Part shown: positions 51,301 to 63,841 of the stretch, piece by piece | How the letters are laid out: the number at the start of each line of letters is the position of its first letter | Numbering within the stretch: the first letter of the stretch is position 1 | Assembly (NCBI GenBank): GCA_029961685.1 | Contig: JARWKL010000012.1 | Span: 10,075,955-10,139,954, forward strand | Origin: Aristolochia californica | Taxonomy: Eukaryota; Streptophyta; Magnoliopsida; Piperales; Aristolochiaceae | Length of the DNA: 64,000 nucleotides | Direction: 5' to 3' | Made by a program: the position numbers and the translations under genes | The notes under the pieces: model-generated | Told to the model about the DNA's origin: nothing | Databases searched by the model: none | Seen by the model: only the letters and a program-made list of their open reading frames with translations

Positions 51301-52280
51301 CTCCATTTTAGATGTACCCTTTTTTCTTAAATGAAAACTTTGTGTTTTCGCTCTCCCTTCATCCCGTAAACGAAAAAAGGCAAAAATAGATCACAACAAA
51401 ATGAAAATTTAAGAGCTTATGTGTGAAAAAAAATTAAAACAATAACAAATGTAAGTATAGAAAATTTATTCACACACCACAAATGAACACAAAAGTTTTG
51501 TTTTCAAAGTTTGGGAAATTCCACTAGTTCAACCCTAATTGCATGGAATTTTACAAGATAGAGATTTGTTCTACAGGTGTTATAAAAATGGATATGCATG
51601 CTTGAAACATGTTAAAGATGCAAATGACCTATGGATCCAAAGCTTTTAAAGAGAATAACAAACGCTCATTAAATTCTCAATGAACGGGCGGTGGGATATT
51701 TACCAGAATCAAACAAGCCATTATTTTCCCCGTTTACAAAAAACTTACCTAACATTCATAGATGATTGTAAAGTGATTTATCATCCGTCACGGGCTATAA
51801 TTTTTTAAGTAATGACTTACGGATTGGGAGTCAACTCTCAGTTAAAAACACCCGGCCTCCCCCTTTTCCCGACGATTGCAAAACCTGAGATATAAAAACT
51901 GAAAAGAGTTTACAATCTATAAAATTCACAGACACTCTTTGGAATTATATCTCTCTACATTTATGCATTGTGCATCTCCATTTCTGATATACACTTTTTT
52001 CTTAAATCAAAACTTTGAGTTTTCGTTCTCCCTTCATGCCGTAAACAAAAAAAGGTAAATAGATCACAACAAAATGTAAATTTTAGAGTTTATGTATGAA
52101 AAAAAATTTAAACAATAACAAATGTAATTAATGAAAATTTATTCACACACCACAAATGAACACAAAATTTAGTTATCCAAGATTGGGAAATTCCACTAGT
52201 TCAACCCAAATAACTTGGAATTTTACAAAATAGAGAATTCTTCTACACGTGTTTTAAAAATGAATATGCATGCTTGAAAC
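48331..52280 (+). repeat. Partial C, then B2-C-C-A/B-C
   Basis: Monomers: partial C core 48331-48912 (starts at TTTACCAGAAT), 48913 B2, 49587 C, 50260 C, 50933 A/B chimera, 51609 C. The C at 49587 has a B-type tail (AATGACATACGG, AACAGTCAG). The C at 51609 carries CCGTCACGGG like the partial unit at 48.3 kb. The 48913 unit lost its usual stop (TTCGCAACGGG), extending the open frame to 95 codons. Confidence 0.75.
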
Positions 52281-52391
52281 ATGTTAAAGATGCAAATGAC
52301 CTATGGATCCAAAGCTTTTAATGAGAATAACAAACACTCATTAAATTCTGAAGTGAACGTGCGACGGGATATTTACCCGAGTCAAACAAGC

Positions 52392-52406
52392 CATTATTTT
52401 TCTAAG
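52392..52406 (+). other. 77 bp deletion junction removing the dyad
   Basis: CCATTATTTT (normally followed by GCCCG) joins TTTTTCTAAGAAATG (normally preceded by GGGCTATA). The run of T is common to both sides. The lost bases include the ACAATCAT-AG-ATGATTGT inverted repeat and TTCGTAACGGG. An identical junction lies at about 59,745-59,759. Confidence 0.85.
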
Positions 52407-53263
52407 AAATGACAGACGGATTGGGAGTCAACAGTCAGTTAAAAATACCCCGCCTCCCCGTTTTCCCGACGATTGCAAAACCTGAGATATAAAAAATAAA
52501 AAGATCTTACAATCCCTAAAAATTACAAACAGTCTTTGGAATTATCTCTCCCTACATTTGTGCATTATGCATCTCCATTTTAGATGTACACTTTTTTCTT
52601 AAATCAAAACTTTGAGTTTTCGTTCTCCCTTCATCCCGTAAACCAAAAAAGGCAAATAGATCACAACAAAATGAAAATTTTAGAGTTTATGTGTGAAAAA
52701 AAATTAAAACAATAACAAATGTAAGTATAGAAAATTTATTCACACACCAAAAATGAACAAAAGTTTTGTTTTCCAAGTTTGGGAAATTCCACTAGTTCAA
52801 CCCTATTTGCATAGAATTTTACAGGAAAGAGATTTCTTCTACACTTGTTGTAAAAATGGAGATGCATGCTTGAAACATGTTAAAGATGCAAATGACCTAT
52901 GGATCCAAAGCTTTTAAAGAGAATAACATACGCTCATTAAATTCTCAATGAACGTGCGGTGGGATATGTACCAGAATCAAACTAGCCATTATTCTGCCCG
53001 TTTACAAAAAGCTTACGTAACAATCATATATGATTGTAAAGTGATTTATCATCCGTAATGGTCTATATTTTTGTAAGAAATGACTTACGGACTAGGAGTC
53101 AACACAGCTACAAACACCCTGCCTCCCCCTTTTCCCGACGATTGCAAAACCAGAGATATAAAAACTAAAAAGAGCTTAAATTCCCTAAAAGTTACAGACA
53201 CTCTTTGGAATTATCCCTCTCTACATTTGTGCACTGTGCGTCTCCATTTTAAATGTACATTTT

Positions 53264-53275
53264 CTTCTTAACAAT
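53264..53275 (+). other. About 423 bp deletion junction at TAA microhomology
   Basis: TTCTTAA (normally followed by ATCAAAAC) joins TAACAATCATTGATG (normally preceded by GACC). TAA is common to both sides. The same join is found at about 54,196 and 60,622, so one event was copied at least twice. Confidence 0.85.
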
Positions 53276-54189
53276 CATTGATGATTTTAAAGTGATTTTT
53301 CATTCATAACGGGCTATATTATTGTAAGAAATGACTAACGGATTGGGAGTCAACTGTCAGTTAAAAAGACCCCGCCTCCCCATTTCCCGACGATTGCAAA
53401 ACCTGAGATATAAAAGCTAAAAAGAGCTTACAATCCTTAAAAATCACAGACACTCTTTGGAATTATCTCTCCCTACATTTGTGCATTGTGCATCACCATT
53501 TTAGATGTACACTTTTTTCTTAAATGAAAACTTTGAGTTTTCGCTCTCCCTTCATCCCGTAAACCAAAAAAGGCAAATAGATCACAACAAAATGAAAATT
53601 TTAGAGTTGATGTGTGAAAAAAAATTAAAACAATAACAAATGTAAGTATAGAAAATTTATTCACACACCACAAATGAACACAAAAGTTTTGTTTTCCAAG
53701 TTTGGGAAATTCCACTAGTTCAACCGTAATTGCATGGAATTTTACATGATAGAGATTTGTTCTACAGGTGTTTTAAAAATGGATATGCATGTTTGAAACA
53801 TGTTAAAGATGCAAATGACATATGGATCCGAAGCTTTTAAAGAGAATAACAAATGCTCTTTAAATTCTCAATGAACGTACGGTGGGATATTTACCAGAAT
53901 CAAACTAGCCATTATTTTGCCCGTTTACAAAAAGCTTACCTAACAATCTTAGATGATTGTAAAGTGATTTATCATCCGTAATGGTCTATATTTTTGTAAG
54001 AAATGACTGACGGATTGGGAGTCAACACTCAGTTAAAAACACCCCGCCTCCCCCTTTTCCCGACGATTACAAAACCTGAGATATAAAAACTAAAAAGAGC
54101 TTAAATTCCCTCAAAGTTACAGACACTCTTTGGAATTATCCCTCTCTACATTTGTGCACTGTGCGTCTCCATTTTAAATGTACATTTTT

Positions 54190-54202
54190 TTCTTAACAAT
54201 CA
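54190..54202 (+). other. Second copy of the TAA deletion junction
   Basis: Same join TCTTAACAATCATTGATG as at 53,269. The downstream sequence differs (AACACTCAATTAAAAATC here, AACTGTCAGTTAAAAAG there), so the copies have since recombined with different tails. Confidence 0.85.
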
Positions 54203-55997
54203 TTGATGATTGTAAAGTGATTTTTCATTCATAACGGGCTATATTATTGTAAGAAATGACTAACGGATTGGAAGTCAACACTCAATTAAAAATCCCCCGC
54301 CTTCCCCATTTCCCGACGATTGCAAAACCTGAGATATAAAAACTGAAAAGAGCTTACAATCCTTAAAAATCACAGACACTCTTTGGAATTATATCTCTCT
54401 ACATTTGTGCATTGTGCATCTCCATTTTAAATGTAGACTTTTTTCTTAAATCAAAACTTTGAGTTTTCTCTCTCCCTTCATCCCGAAAACAAAAAAAGGC
54501 AAATAGATCACAGCAGAATGAAAATTTTTGAGTTTGTGTATGGAAAAAATTTAAAACAATAACAAATGTAAGTAAAGAAAATTTATTCACACACCAAAAA
54601 TTAACACAAAACTTTTGTTATCCAAGTTTGGGAAATTCCACTAGTTCAACCCTAATAGCTTGGAATTTTACAAGAAAGAGATTTCTTCTACACGTGTTTT
54701 AAAAATGGATGTGCAAGCTTGAACCATGTTAAAGATGCAAATGACCTATGCATCCAAAGTTTTTAAAGTGAATAACATCCGCTCATTAAATTCTGAAGTG
54801 AACGTGCGGCGGGATATTTACCAGAGTCAAACAAGCCATTATTTTGCCCGTTTGCAAAAAGCTGACCTAAAAATCATAGATGATTGTAATATGATTTATC
54901 ATGAGTAAGGGGCTATATTTTATTAAGAAATGACATACTGATTGGGAGTCAACTGTCAGTTAAAAAGACCCCGCCTCCCCATTTTCCCGACGATTGCAAA
55001 ACCTGAGATATAAAAGCTAAAAAGATCTTACAATCCCTGAAAATTACAAACACTCTTTGGAATTATCTCTCCCTACATTTGTGCATTGTGCATCACCATT
55101 TTAGATGTACACTTTTTTCTTAAATGAAAACTTTGAGTTTTCGCTCTCCCTTCATCCCGTAAACCAAAAAAGGCAAATAGATCACAACAAAATGAAAATT
55201 TTAGAGTTGATGTGTGAAAAAAAATTAAAACAATAACAAATGTAAGTATAGAAAATTTATTCACACACCACAAATGAACACAAAAGTTTTGTTTTCCAAG
55301 ATTGGGAAATTCCACTAGTTCAACCGTAATTGCATGGAATTTTACAAGAATGAGATTTCTTCTACACGTGTTTTAAAAATGGATAAGCATGCTTGAAACA
55401 TGTTAAAGATCCAACTGACCTATGGATCCAAAGCTTTTAATGAGAAGTACAAACGCTCATTAAATTCTGAAGTGAACGTGCGGCGGGATATTTACCCGAG
55501 TCAAACTAGCCACTATTTTGCCCGTTTGACAAAAGCTGACCTCACAATCATAGATGATTGTAAAGTGATTTTTCATTCGTGACGGGCTATAATATTGTAA
55601 GAAATGACTTACGGATTGGGGGTCGACACTCAATTAAAAATCCCCCGCCTCCCCCTTTTCCCGACGATTGTAAAACCTGAGAACTAAAAACTAAAAAGAG
55701 CACACAATCCTTAAAAATCACAGACACTCTTTGGAATTATATCTCTCTACATTTGTGCATTGTGCATCTCCATTTTAGATGTACACTTTTTTATTAAATC
55801 AAAACTTTGAGATTTCGTTCTCCCTTCATGCCGTAAACAAAAAAAGGTAAATAATCACAACAATATCTAAATTTTAGAGTTTATGTATGGAAAAAAATTA
55901 AAACAATAAAAAGTAATTAATGAAAATTTATTCACACACCACAAATGAACACAAAATTTAGTTATCCAAGACTGGGAAATTCCACTAGTTCAACCCT

Positions 55998-56012
55998 AAT
56001 AGCTTGAAACAT
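55998..56012 (+). other. 62 bp deletion junction
   Basis: CCCTAATAGCTTG (normally followed by GAATTTTAC) joins CTTGAAACATG (normally preceded by GCATG). GCTTG is common to both sides. The lost stretch holds the ACACGTGT palindrome. Anchors are 611 bp apart. Confidence 0.85.
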
Positions 56013-57616
56013 GTTAAAGATACAAATGAGCTATGGATCCAAACCTTTTAATGAGAATAACAAACGCTCATTAAATTCTGAAGTGAACGTGCGACTGGAT
56101 TTTTACGCGAGTCAAACAAGCCATTATTTTGCCCGATTGCAAAACGCTTACCTAACAATCATAGATGATTGTAATGTGATTTATCATGAGTAACGGGCTA
56201 TATTTTTCTAAGAAATGACATACGGATTGGGAGTCAATAGTCACTTAAAAATACCCCGCCTCCCCGTTTTCCCGACGATTGGAAAACCTGAGATATAAAA
56301 ACTTAAAAGATCTTACAAACCCTAAAAATTACAAATACTCTTTGGAATTATCTCTCCCTACATTTGTGCATTGTGCATCTCCATTTTAGATGTACACTTT
56401 TTTCTTAAATTAAAACTTTGTGTTTTCATTCTCCCTTCATCCCGTAAACCAAAAAAGGCAAATAGATCACAACAAAATAAAAATTTTAGAGTTTATGTGT
56501 GAAAAAAAATTAAAACAATAACAAATGTAAGTATATAAAATTGATTGACATACCACAAATGAACCCAAAAGTTTTGTTTCCCAAGTTTAGGAAATTCCAC
56601 TAGTTCAACCCTAATTGCATAGAATTTTACAAGAAAGAGATTTCTTCTACACGTGTTTTAAAAATGGATATGCATGCTTGAAACATGTTAAAGATGCAAA
56701 TGACGTATGGATCCAGAGCTTTTAAAGAGAATGACATACGCTCATTAAATTCTCTAGTGAACGTGCGGTGGGATATTTACCCGAGTCAAACAAGCCATTA
56801 TTTCGCACGTTTGCAAAAAGCTGAGCTAACAATCATTGATGATTGTAAAGTAATTTTTCATTCGTAACGGGCTATATTATTGTAAGAAATGACTTACGGA
56901 TTGGGAGTCAACACTCAATTAAAAATCCCCCGCCTCCCCCTTTTCCCGACGATTGCAAAACCTGAGATATAAAAACTAAAAAGTGCTTACAATCCTTAAA
57001 AATAACAGACACTCTTTGGAATTATATCTCTCTACATTTGTGCATTGTGCATATCCATTTTAGATGTACACTTTTTTCTTAAATCAAAACTTTGAGTTTT
57101 CGTTCTCTTTTCATGCCGTAAAAAAAAAAGGTAAATAGATCACAACAAAATGAAAATTTTAGAGTTTATGTATGGAAAAAAATTAAAACAATAAAAAATG
57201 TAAATAATGAAAATTTATTCACACACCACAAATGAACACAAAATTTAGTTATCCAACATTGGGAAATTCCACTAGTTCAACCCTAATTACATGGAATTTT
57301 ACAAGATAGAGATTTGTTCTACACGTGTTTTAAAAATGGATATGTATGCTTGAAACATGTTAAAGATGCAAATGACCTATGGATCCAAAGCTTTTAAAGC
57401 GAACAAAAAACACTCATTAAATTCTCAATGAACGTGCAGTGCGATATTTACCAAAATCAAACTAGCCATTCTTTTTCCCGTTTACAAAAAGCTTACATAA
57501 CAATCATAGATGACTGTAAAGTGATTTATCATCCGTAACGATCTATATTTTTGTAAGAAATGACTTACTGATTGGGAGTCAACACTCAGTTAAAAGCACC
57601 CCGCCTCCCCCTTTTC

Positions 57617-57632
57617 CATACAATTACAAATG
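57617..57632 (+). other. About 415 bp deletion junction
   Basis: CTTTTCCATACAATTA (spacer, C-rich patch region) joins CAAATGACCTATGG (core, 12 bases after the anchor). The preceding anchor at 57357 is only 258 bp from the point where the next would fall. CAAA is shared by both sides (GCAAAACC and GCAAATGACC). Confidence 0.8.
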
Positions 57633-59633
57633 ACCTATGGATCCAAAGATTTTAATGAGAATAACAAACACTCATTAAATTCTGAAGTGAACGTGCGGCG
57701 GGATATTTACCCGAGTCTAAGAAGCCATTATTTTTCCCGTTTACAAAAAAGCTTACCTTACAATCATAGTTGATTGTAAAGTGCTTTTTCATCCATAATG
57801 GGCTATATTTTTTTAAGAAATGACTAACGGATTGGGAGTCAACACTCAGTTAAAAACACCCCGCCTCCCCCTTTTTCCGACGATTGCAAAACCTGAGATA
57901 TAAAAACAAAAAAGAGCTTAAATTCCCTAAAAATTATAGACACTCTTTGGAATTATCTCTCTCTACATTTGTGCACTGTGCGTCTCCATTTTAAATGTAC
58001 ACTTTTTTCATAAATCAAAATTTTGAGTTTTCTCTCTCCCTTCATCCCGTAAACAAAAAAAGGCAAATATATCACAGCAAAATGAAAATTTTTGAGTTTA
58101 TGTATGGAAAAATTTTTAAAAAATAACAAATGAAAGTAAAGAAAATTTATTCACACACCAAAAATTAACACAAAAATTTTGTTATCCAAGTTTGGGAAAT
58201 TCCACTAGTTCAACCCTAATAGCTTGGAATTTTACAAGAAAGAGATTTCTTCTACACATGTTTTAAAAATGGATATTCAAGCTTGAAACATGTTAAAGAT
58301 GCAAATAACCTATGGATCCAAAGCTTTTAAAGAGAATAACATACGCTCATTAAATTCTCTAGTGAACGTGCGGTGGGATATTTACCCGAGTCAAACAAGC
58401 CATTATTTTGCTCGTTTGCAAAAAACTGACCTAACAATCATAGATGATTTTAAAGTGATTTTTCATTCGTAACGGGCTATATTATTGTAAGAAATGACTT
58501 ACGGATTGGGAGTCAACACTCAATTAAAAATCCCCCGCCTCCCCCTTTTCCCGACGATTGCAAAACCTAAGATAGAAAAACTGAAAGGAGCTTACAATCC
58601 TTAAAAATCATAGACACTCTTTGGAATTATTTCTCTCTACATTTGTGCATTGTGCATCTCCATTTTAGATGTACACTTTTTTCTTAAATCAAAACTTTGA
58701 GTTTTCGTTCTCCCTTCATGCCGTAAACAAAAAAAGGCAAAAAAATCACAACAAAATGAAAATTTTAGAGTTTATGTATGGAAAAAAATTAAAACAATAA
58801 CAAATGTAAGTAATGAAAATTTATTCACACACCACAAATGAACACAAAATTTAGTTATCCAAGATTGGGAAATTCCACTAGTTCAACCCTAATAGCTTGG
58901 AATTTTACAAGAAAGAGATTTCTTCTACACGTGTTTGAAAAATGGACATGCATGCTTGAAACATGTTAAAGATGCAAATGACCTACGGATCCAAAGCTTT
59001 TAATGAGAACTACAAATGCTCAATAAATTCTGAAGTGAACGTGCGGCGGGATATTTACCCGAGTCAAACAAGCCATTATTTTGCCCGTTTGCAAAAAGCT
59101 GACCTAACAATCATAGATGATTGTAAAGTGATTTTTCATTCCTAATGGGAAATATTATTGTAAGAAATGACTTACGGATTGGGAGTCAACACTCAATTAA
59201 AAATCCCCTGCCTACCCCTTTTTCCAACGATTGCAAAACCTGAGAACTAAAAACTGAAAAGAGCTCACTATCCTTAAAAATCACAGACACTCTTTGGAAT
59301 TATATCTCTCTACATTTGTGCATTGTCCATCTCCATTTTAGATGTACACTTTTTTATTAAATCAAAACTTTGAGTTTTCATTCTCCCTTCAGGCCGTAAA
59401 CAAAAAAAGGTAAATAGATCTCAACAAATTGTAAATTAGAGTTTATGTATGGAAAATAATTAAAACAATAACAAATGTAATTAATGAAAATTTATTCACA
59501 CACCATAAATGAACACAAAATTTAGTTATCTAAGATTGGGAAATTCCACTAGTTCAACCCTTATAGCTTGGAATTTTACAAGAAAAAGAATTCTTCTACA
59601 CGTGTTTTAAAAATAGATATGCATGCTTGAAAA

Positions 59634-61150
59634 ATGTTAAAGATGCAAATGACCTATGGATCCAAAGCTTTTAATGAGAATAAAAAACACTCATTAAATT
59701 CTGAAGTGAACGTGCGGCGGGATATTTACCCGAGTCAAACAAGCCATTATTTTTCTAAGAAATGACAGACGGATTGGGAGTCAACAGTCAGTTAAAAATA
59801 CCCCGCCTCCCCGTTTTCCCGACGATTGCAAAACCTGAGATATAAAAAATAAAAAGATCTTACAATCCCTAAAAATTACAAACAGTCTTTTGAATTATCT
59901 CTCCCTACATTTGTGCATTATGCATCTCCATTTTAGATGTACACTTTTTTCTTAAATCAAAACTTTGAGTTTTCGTTCTCCCTTCATCCCGTAAACCAAA
60001 AAAGGCAAATAGATCACAACAAAATGAAAATTTTAGAGTTTATGTGTGAAAAAAAATTAAAACAATAACAAATGTAAGTATAGAAAATTTATTCACACAC
60101 CAAAAATGAACAAAAGTTTTGTTTTCCAAGTTTGGGAAATTCCACTAGTTCAACCCTAATTGCATAGAATTTTACAGGAAAGAGATTTCTTCTACACTTG
60201 TTGTAAAAATGGAGATGCATGCTTGAAACATGTTAAAGATGCAAATGACCTATGGATCCAAAGCTTTTAAAGAGAATAACATACGCTCATTAAATTCTCA
60301 ATGAACGTGCGGTGGGATATGTACCAGAATCAAACTAGCCATTATTCTGCCCGTTTACAAAAAGCTTACGTAACAATCATATATGATTGTAAAGTGATTT
60401 ATCATCCGTAATGGTCTATATTTTTGTAAGAAATGACTTACGGACTAGGAGTCAACACAGTTAAAAACACCCTGCCTCCCCCTTTTCCCGACGATTGCAA
60501 AACCAGAGATATAAAAACTAAAAAGAGCTTAAATTCCCTAAAAGTTACAGACACTCTTTGGAATTATCCCTCTCTACATTTGTGCACTGTGTGTCTCCAT
60601 TTTAAATGTACATTTTCTTCTTAACAATCATTGATGATTTTAAAGTGATTTTTCATTCATAACGGGCTATATTATTGTAAGAAATGACTAACGGATTGGG
60701 AGTCAACTGTCAGTTAAAAAAGACCCCGCCTCCCCATTTCCCGACGATTGCAAAACCTGAGATATAAAAGCTAAAAAGAGCTTACAATCCTTAAAAATCA
60801 CAGACACTCTTTGGAATTATCTCTCCCTACATTTGTGCATTGTGCATCACCATTTTAGATGTACACTTTTTTCTTAAATGAAAACTTTGAGTTTTCGCTC
60901 TCCCTTCAGGCCGTAAACAAAAAAAGGTAAATAGATCTCAACAAATTGTAAATTAGAGTTTATGTATGGAAAATAATTAAAACAATAACAAATGTAATTA
61001 ATGAAAATTTATTCACACACCATAAATGAACACAAAATTTAGTTATCTAAGATTGGGAAATTCCACTAGTTCAACCCTTATAGCTTGGAATTTTACAAGA
61101 AAAAGAATTCTTCTACACGTGTTTTAAAAATAGATATGCATGCTTGAAAA
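59634..61150 (+). repeat. Mosaic insert: second copy of the 52.4-53.55 kb segment
   Basis: Monomers: 59634 B (cut at about 59,751), 60230 A/C chimera, partial unit 60622-61150. From 59,751 to 60,908 the sequence is near-identical to 52,398-53,554 (displacement 7,353-7,354 bp), including both deletion junctions, ATGCATCTCC preceded by GCATTA, and GGACTAGGAGTCAAC. At 60,908 it switches at CTCCCTTCA to a spacer identical to 59,390-59,640 (CAGGCCG, TAGATCTCAACAAATTG, CAACCCTTATAG). The segment thus sits between two copies of the same flank. Confidence 0.85.
60900..60915 (+). other. Template-switch point in CTCCCTTCA
   Basis: Up to TCCCTTCA the sequence follows 53,554; after it follows 59,390 (GGCCGTAAAC in place of TCCCGTAAAC). 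The shared CTCCCTTCA gives the homology for the switch. Confidence 0.75.
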
Positions 61151-63841
61151 ATGTTAAAGATGCAATTGACCTATGGATCCAAAGCTTTTAATGAGAATAA
61201 CAAACACTCATTAAATTCTGAAGTGAAGGTGCGGTGGGATATTTACCCGAGTCAAACAAGCCACTATTTTGCCCGTTTGCAAAAAGCTGACCTAACAATC
61301 ATAGATGATTGTAAAGTGATTTTTCATTCCTAATGGGAAATATTATTGTAAGAAATGACTTACGGATTGGGAGTCAACACTCAATTAAAAATCCCCTGCC
61401 TACCCCTTTTTCCAACGATTGCAAAACCTGAGAACTAAAAACTGAAAAGAGCTCACTATCCTTAAAAATCACAGACACTCTTTGGAATTATATCTCTCTA
61501 CATTTGTGCATTGTGCATCTCCATTTTAGATGTACATTTTTTTATTAAATCAAAACTTTGAGTTTTCATTCTCACTTAATGCCGTAAACAAAAAAAGTTA
61601 AATAGATCACAACAAAATGTAAATTTTAGAGTTTATGTATGGAAAAAAATTAAAACAATAAAAAATGTGAGTAATGAAAATTTATTCACACATCACAAAT
61701 GAACACAAAATTTAGTTATCCAAGATTGGGAAATTCCACTAGTTCACCCCAAATAGTTTCGGAATTTTATAAGAAAGAGAATTCTTCTACACGTGTTTTA
61801 AAAATGGATATGCATGCTTGAAACATGTTAAAGATGCAAATGACCTATGGATCTAAAGCTTTTAATGAGAATAACAAACACTCATTAAATTCTGAAGTGA
61901 ACGTGCGGCGGGATATTTACCTGAGTCAAACATGCCATTATTTTGCTCGTTTGCAAAAAGTTGACCTAACAATCATAGATGATTGTAATGTGATTTATCA
62001 TGAGTAACGGGCTATATTTTTGTAAGAAATGACATTCGGATTGGGAGTCAACAATCAGTTAAAAATACCCCGCCTCCCCGTTTTCTCGACGATTGCAAAA
62101 CCTTAGATATAAAAACTAAAAGGATCTTACAATCGCTAAAAATTACAAACCCTCTTTGGAATTATCTCTCCCTACATTTGTGCATTGTGCATCTCCATTT
62201 TTAGATGTAAACTTTTTTCTTAAATCAAAACTTTGAGTTTTTGCTCTCCCTTCATCCTGTAAACCAAAAAAGGCAAATAGATCACAACAAAAATGAAAAT
62301 TTTAAAGTTTATGTATGAAAAAAAATTAAAACAATAACAAATGTAAGTATAGAAAATTTAATCACACACCACAAATGAACACAAAAGTATTGTTTTCCAA
62401 GTTTGTGAAATTCCACTAGTTCAACCTTAATTGCATGGAATTTTATAAGAAAGAGATTTCTTCTAGACGTGTTTTAAAAATGGATATGCATGCTTGAAAC
62501 ATGTTAAAGATGCAAATGACCTTTGGATCCAAAGATTTTAAAGAGAATAACAAACGCTTTTTAAATTTTCAATGAACGTGCAGTGGGATATTTATCAGAA
62601 TCAAACTAGCCATTATTTTGCCTGTTTACAAAAAGCTTACCTAACAATCATAGATGATTGTAAAGTGATTTATCATCCGTAACGGGCAATATTTTTGTAA
62701 GAAATGACTAACGGATTGGGAGTCAACACTCAATTAAAAACACCCCGCCTCCCCCATTTCCCGACGATTGCAAAACCATAGATATAAAAAGTAAAAAGAG
62801 CTTAAATTCCCTAAAAATTACAGACACTCTTTGGAATTATCTCTCTCTACATTTGTGCACTGTGAGTCACCATTTTATATGTACACTCTTTTCTTAAATC
62901 AAAACTTTGAGTTTTCTCTCTCCCTTCATCCCGAAAACAAAAAAAAGGCAAATAGATCACTGCAAAATTAAAATTTTTGAGTTTATGTATGGAAAAAAAT
63001 TAAAACAATAACAAATGTAAGTAAAGAAAATTTATTCATACACCAAAAATTAACACAAAACTTTTGTTATCCAAATTTGGGAAATTCCACTAGTTCAACC
63101 CTAATAGCTTGGAATTTTACAAGAAAGAGATTTCTTCTACACGTGTTTTAAGAATGGATATGCAAGCTTGAAACATGTTAAAGATGCAAATGACCAATGG
63201 ATCCAAATCTTTTAAAGAGAATAACATACGCTGATTAAATTCTCTAGGGAACGTGCGGTGTGATATTTACCCGAGTCAAACAAGCTATTATTTTGCCCTT
63301 TTGCAAAAAGCTGACCTAACAAATATAGATGAGTGTAAAATGATTTTTCATTCGTAATGTGCTATATTATTGTTAGAAATGACTTACGGATTGGAAGTTA
63401 GCACTCAATTAAAAATCCCCGCCTGCCCCTTTTCCTGACGATTGCAAAACCTGAGATATAAAAACGGAAAAGAGCTTACAATCCTTAAAAATCACAGACA
63501 CTCTTTGGAATTATATCTCTCTACATTTGTACATTGTGCATCTCCATTTTAGACGTACACTTTTTTCTTAAATCAAAACTTTGAGTTTTCGTTCTCCCTT
63601 CATGCCGTAAACAAAAAAAGGCAAATAGATGACAACAAAATGAAAATTTTAAAGTTTATATCTGGAAAAAAAATTAAAACAATAACAAATGTAAGTAATG
63701 AAAATTTATTCACACATCACAAATGAAAACCAAATTTAGTTATCCAAGATTGGGAAATTCCACTAGTTCTACCCTAATAGCTTGGAATTTTACAAGAAAG
63801 AGAATTCTACTACACGTGTTTTAAAAATGGTTATGCATGCT
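61151..63841 (+). repeat. B2-B-C-A monomers
   Basis: Monomer starts: 61151 B2-like (tail CCTAATGGG), 61825 B, 62501 C, 63175 A. Regular spacing (674, 676, 674 bp) and the B-C-A order return after the mosaic zone. The A at 63175 has several private changes (GTGTGATATT, CTCTAGGGAAC, AACAAATATAGATGAG), and its open frame is lost. Confidence 0.8.

Larger units (their letters stand above)
52281..55399 (+). repeat. Deletion-rich mosaic zone
   Basis: Monomers: 52281 B (cut at about 52,398), 52877 A/C chimera (cut at 53,269), partial unit 53269-53799, 53800 C (cut at 54,196), partial unit 54196-54725, 54726 A/B chimera. Anchor spacings are 596, 923 and 926 bp. The stretches 53355-53740 and 54948-55345 are close copies (TCAACTGTCAG, GCATCACCATT, TTGATGTGTG, CAACCGTAATTG), displaced about 1,593 bp, so truncated units have been re-amplified. 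Confidence 0.8.
55400..59633 (+). repeat. B2-B-A-C(cut)-B/C-A-B2 segment with two deletions
   Basis: Monomer starts: 55400 B2 (only 611 bp long), 56011 B, 56685 A, 57357 C (cut near 57,624), partial B/C unit 57615-58289, 58290 A, 58963 B2. The partial unit begins inside the core at CAAATGACC, has a B middle and a C-like tail (CATCCATAATGGG). The B2 at 58963 has the rare tail CCTAATGGGAAATATT shared with the unit at 61151. Confidence 0.8.

Noticed and set aside
4064..55315. Minus-strand open frames of 60-80 codons (for example 4064-4264, 24007-24198, 53473-53715, 55073-55315), rich in F, L and I
   Set aside because: They are the complement of the A+T-rich spacer, appear only where no stop happens to fall, and their hydrophobic look follows from T-rich codons. 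No sign of selection.
352..62007. Forty-four repeated plus-strand open frames as a family of real protein genes
   Set aside because: They recur at the satellite period, class differences are mostly replacement changes, about half the copies are broken, and no motif or gene context is seen.
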